From NCBI GenBank assembly GCA_023386885.1, contig JAEWIX010000040.1, positions 1-64,000 on the forward strand: DNA of 64,000 nt. The letters run 5' to 3'. Numbering within the stretch: position 1 is the first letter of the stretch; each line of letters starts with the position of its first letter. A program made the translations under genes and the position numbers. Below, in pieces: positions 62,064-64,000 of this stretch. Source of the DNA: Pseudomonadota bacterium. GTDB taxonomy: Bacteria > Pseudomonadota > Alphaproteobacteria > Rhizobiales > Xanthobacteraceae. The notes beneath the pieces were generated by a model. The model saw nothing but the letters and a program-made list of their open reading frames with translations. It did no database searches and was not told the DNA's origin.

Positions 62064-62639
62064 TCAGAAGTAACGCTCAGGGATCCGAATATTGTCGCCC
62101 GGGTAAACGAGAACAGGCGCTGTCAGCGGGTGAACTTCTTCTATCGTGCTTCCCGATCGGCGAAGATAAACCTTGCCTTCGTTCGCGCGGTAGGTGAATC
62201 CGCCGGCGCTTGCGACAGCATCCAGAACCGTCAAGCCATTCCGGTACGGATATTCTCCGCTCTTTTTGACTTCTCCGAGAATGTAATACGGACGATAGGC
62301 GGCAACCTCGACGTTCACGCGTGGATCGCGCACGATTCCCTTGGAAAGGGCGGCTCTGATTGCGTGCTCGACCTGTCGTGTTGTCAGTCCGGAAGCCTTT
62401 ATATGTCCCGCAAGCGGAATCGAAACGGTTCCCGTGCTGTCGATTTCGTACTCGCCGGTGATATCCTGCTCGCCATAGACCTTGACGCGAATTCTATCGT
62501 TCGGGCCAAGGACGTAACTCGGGGATCGAGATGTATGCGCCGCGCGTTCGGCAGCAGATACATCTTGTACATTGAGTACTGCTGCGCCAGCACAGGTGAT
62601 AGCGCAGAAGAGCAGCATAAGAATGCATCGTTGCAACAT
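62064..62639 (-). CDS. Polysaccharide export protein (Wza/GumB-like, SLBB)
   Basis: 191 residues from the ATG at 62639; a GTG three codons upstream is possible. After a signal peptide comes the Poly_export domain (YVLGPNDRIRVKVYGEQDIT, STGTVSIPLAGHI) and an SLBB domain with YYILGEVKKSGEYPYRNG. This short form, without the C-terminal helix of E. coli Wza, resembles GumB/ExoF-type proteins. It forms the periplasmic and outer-membrane export channel. 270 bp separate it from the beta-barrel gene; I see no clear feature in that gap. Confidence 0.9.
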   Translation of the reverse strand: MLQRCILMLLFCAITCAGAAVLNVQDVSAAERAAHTSRSPSYVLGPNDRIRVKVYGEQDITGEYEIDSTGTVSIPLAGHIKASGLTTRQVEHAIRAALSKGIVRDPRVNVEVAAYRPYYILGEVKKSGEYPYRNGLTVLDAVASAGGFTYRANEGKVYLRRSGSTIEEVHPLTAPVLVYPGDNIRIPERYF

Positions 62640-62740
62640 GTCGACCACATCTGATTAGCGAGCGAGGATTGACGCGATCGCGTCGCGAGGAAGTAAGGCG
62701 ACGAAAGACGGCAAAAGAATGTGATGAAAGTTCCATTTGT

Positions 62741-62752
62741 GAGCGATCGCTC
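62741..62752. promoter_or_regulatory. Perfect 12-bp palindrome upstream of the export gene
   Basis: GAGCGATCGCTC lies in the 164-bp gap between the phosphatase gene and the export gene, about 100 bp before the export start. It may be an operator of the polysaccharide operon; the GATCGC type of core is also common by chance in GC-rich DNA. Confidence 0.3.
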
Positions 62753-62803
62753 GCCGCAATTATCGCGAGTTGCCCACAAGACTTAAATTGAAGGCGAGAG
62801 AAG

Positions 62804-63520
62804 TCAAAGTACGAGAACGGTCGATGCCTCGATCGCCACGCAAGTAAGCACCCCGCTGCGCCATGCTCCGGTATCAATATTGATTCGATTATGTCGGATG
62901 TCCGGATGTGCGACGGGCGTGTGACCGTGCACGACGATCTTGGCATGTCGTTGATCTGATGTCAGGAAATCGTCGCGAATCCAGATCAGGTCCTGCGGAT
63001 CTTGTTGATCCAGGGGGATGCCGGGACGAATGCCGGCATGTACGAACAGATAGTCGCCGCAATAGAAGCTGCTTTGCAAACATTGAAGGAATAATTGATG
63101 TGTTCTTGGAAGTGCCGTTTGCAACAGTCGTTGAGTGGTCGTCGGGGTCGTTGGATCGCAGGATCCCGATGATATTCCATAAGATGCGAGTGTTTGCAGT
63201 CCGCCAAGCTGAAGCCAATGTGGCAGAATGGTGGGATTAATGAGAAAATCTTCGAAGACGCTTTCGTGATTGCCTCGTAGGCAAACGGCGCGGCGGCGAA
63301 TCATCCGGACGGCAAGTTGGTCGATGACGCCTTTTGAATCGGGGCCGCGATCGATGTAGTCGCCAAGATAGACCTCAATGGCTCGCTCGACCGGGCGCCT
63401 GTGAATGTCGTTGTCGATCCGATCGATGATGTCGGCGAGCAGATCGGAGCGACCGTGAATATCGCCGATGGCATACACCCGGATGCCGGGTGGCAGGGCG
63501 CCAAGGGGCGAAGGCTGCAT
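62804..63520 (-). CDS. PPP-family serine/threonine protein phosphatase / diadenosine tetraphosphatase-like protein
   Basis: 238 residues. The metallophosphoesterase motifs are complete: GDIHGR (from Asp20), GDYIDRGPDS and GNHES, followed by HAG and HGHT histidines. Such enzymes dephosphorylate Ser/Thr (sometimes Tyr) proteins or Ap4A using two metal ions. Lying just upstream of the export and kinase genes on the same strand, it might counter the tyrosine kinase Wzc; that is inference, since Wzc partners are usually low-molecular-weight or PHP phosphatases. Confidence 0.9.
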   Translation of the reverse strand: MQPSPLGALPPGIRVYAIGDIHGRSDLLADIIDRIDNDIHRRPVERAIEVYLGDYIDRGPDSKGVIDQLAVRMIRRRAVCLRGNHESVFEDFLINPTILPHWLQLGGLQTLASYGISSGSCDPTTPTTTQRLLQTALPRTHQLFLQCLQSSFYCGDYLFVHAGIRPGIPLDQQDPQDLIWIRDDFLTSDQRHAKIVVHGHTPVAHPDIRHNRINIDTGAWRSGVLTCVAIEASTVLVL

Positions 63521-63604
63521 TTTTAGGATCCGGAAGCGGGGCGGTCAGCTTGCGAAAAGGCGCTGTTATGTGTCCATCGCGCAAAATCTAGAAGAACACA
63601 AAAT

Positions 63605-63823
63605 CTAGAAGAAAAAGACTTTGATCAAGCCAAGAATTGCGATCCATGCGACGACGTTGGCCAGAATGAGCAAATTCCTGAGCCGTCGGCCCGAGCCGTC
63701 GGCTGGCGCCGTTGACGAAGAGATGTTCGCTTGACCCGCGATCATCGCTCGCTCCGCTGACGATGCGTTTGCGGGGTGTCCGTCGACACCCGGCGTTTCT
63801 GTGTTCTTCAGCTTGGCAATCAT
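63605..63823 (-). CDS. Small membrane-anchored protein, unknown function
   Basis: 72 residues from the ATG at 63823. A hydrophilic Ser/Ala-rich N-terminal 45 residues is followed by RRLRNLLILANVVAWIAIL and a hydrophobic end (GLIKVFFF), i.e. one C-terminal membrane segment with positive charges on its cytoplasmic side. No recognised family. It lies 84 bp upstream of the phosphatase gene on the same strand and might be the first gene of the locus. The start is uncertain, since a longer in-frame start at 63982 exists. Confidence 0.5.
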   Translation of the reverse strand: MIAKLKNTETPGVDGHPANASSAERAMIAGQANISSSTAPADGSGRRLRNLLILANVVAWIAILGLIKVFFF

Positions 63824-64000
63824 CTTCGGCTCACAGGAGCTGACGGGAACCGCAATGGGCCGGAATAGTATGGAACGGCGTTTAGCTTTTGGTAAATGGC
63901 CTGCCTGAAACGTGATCATAAGGTGCACAAGCCCGCGGCAACAATCGGGCTGGACCCTCCTCGTAAAAATAATCCACGACATGACACTATTTGTGATCTC

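Noticed and set aside
62741..62752. The GAGCGATCGCTC palindrome as a proven operator
   Set aside because: There is a single copy and its core is likely by chance in GC-rich DNA; kept only as a low-confidence site.

Overview
The window looks like chromosomal DNA of an alphaproteobacterium of the Bradyrhizobium / Rhodopseudomonas / Afipia group. The reasons are the high GC, the many Liv-type transporters and acyl-CoA enzymes, and the intergenic palindromes built on ATGGCCGGnnnnnCCGGCCAT and CATTGCGAGCGAAG, which I know as typical of that group. I see no rRNA, tRNA, CRISPR array, phage gene or insertion sequence. No gene-free stretch exceeds 300 bases; the longest is about 270 (61794-62063).

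Layout. (1) 1-7003, plus strand: the end of an asparaginase, then a substrate-binding protein, LivH, LivM, LivG and LivF, a ureidoglycolate-lyase-type protein and an ornithine-cyclodeaminase-type protein. This reads as an uptake and breakdown operon for a nitrogen-containing compound and is closed by a strong bidirectional terminator (7031-7068). (2) 7126-13990, minus strand: a second Liv-type transporter with an acyl-CoA synthetase inside the operon, suggesting import followed by CoA activation of an organic acid. (3) 14136-34000: a dense acyl-CoA catabolic region. It has an acyl-CoA dehydrogenase / biotin carboxylase / carboxyltransferase / hydratase / hydrolase operon, a ligase / thiolase-fold / DUF35 operon, a second ligase, three crotonase-fold proteins, dehydrogenases, a FadH-type dienoyl-CoA reductase, a PECR-like SDR, a transglutaminase-fold protein and a TetR regulator. 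(4) 34169-46862, plus strand: a second acyl-CoA cluster with two acyl-CoA dehydrogenases, GST, AraC regulator, BKACE, two ligases, a second carboxylase pair and a hydratase. (5) 46936-63823: an exopolysaccharide locus, almost all on the minus strand, with Wza-like, beta-barrel, Wzc/BY-kinase, polymerase, flippase, acyltransferase and glycosyltransferase genes, a GH10 glycosidase and a PPP phosphatase. By eye its GC is lower than that of the catabolic part.

The main new observation is a 16-bp palindrome, TCTAACA-NN-TGTTAGA, found six times in five intergenic regions between 20.6 and 32.2 kb, each time in front of acyl-CoA genes and usually between divergent genes. The lone TetR gene at the end of this region (33201-33953) is the obvious candidate binder, which would make this a local regulon of nine transcription units. 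Its genes could carry out a carboxylate-hydrate-cleave attack on a beta-branched or alicyclic acid. No HMG-CoA-lyase gene is visible, but a thiolase-fold protein that lacks the nucleophilic cysteine and overlaps a DUF35 partner could be a retro-aldolase filling that step. The second cluster repeats the ligase / dehydrogenase / carboxylase / hydratase set but has a BKACE enzyme instead.
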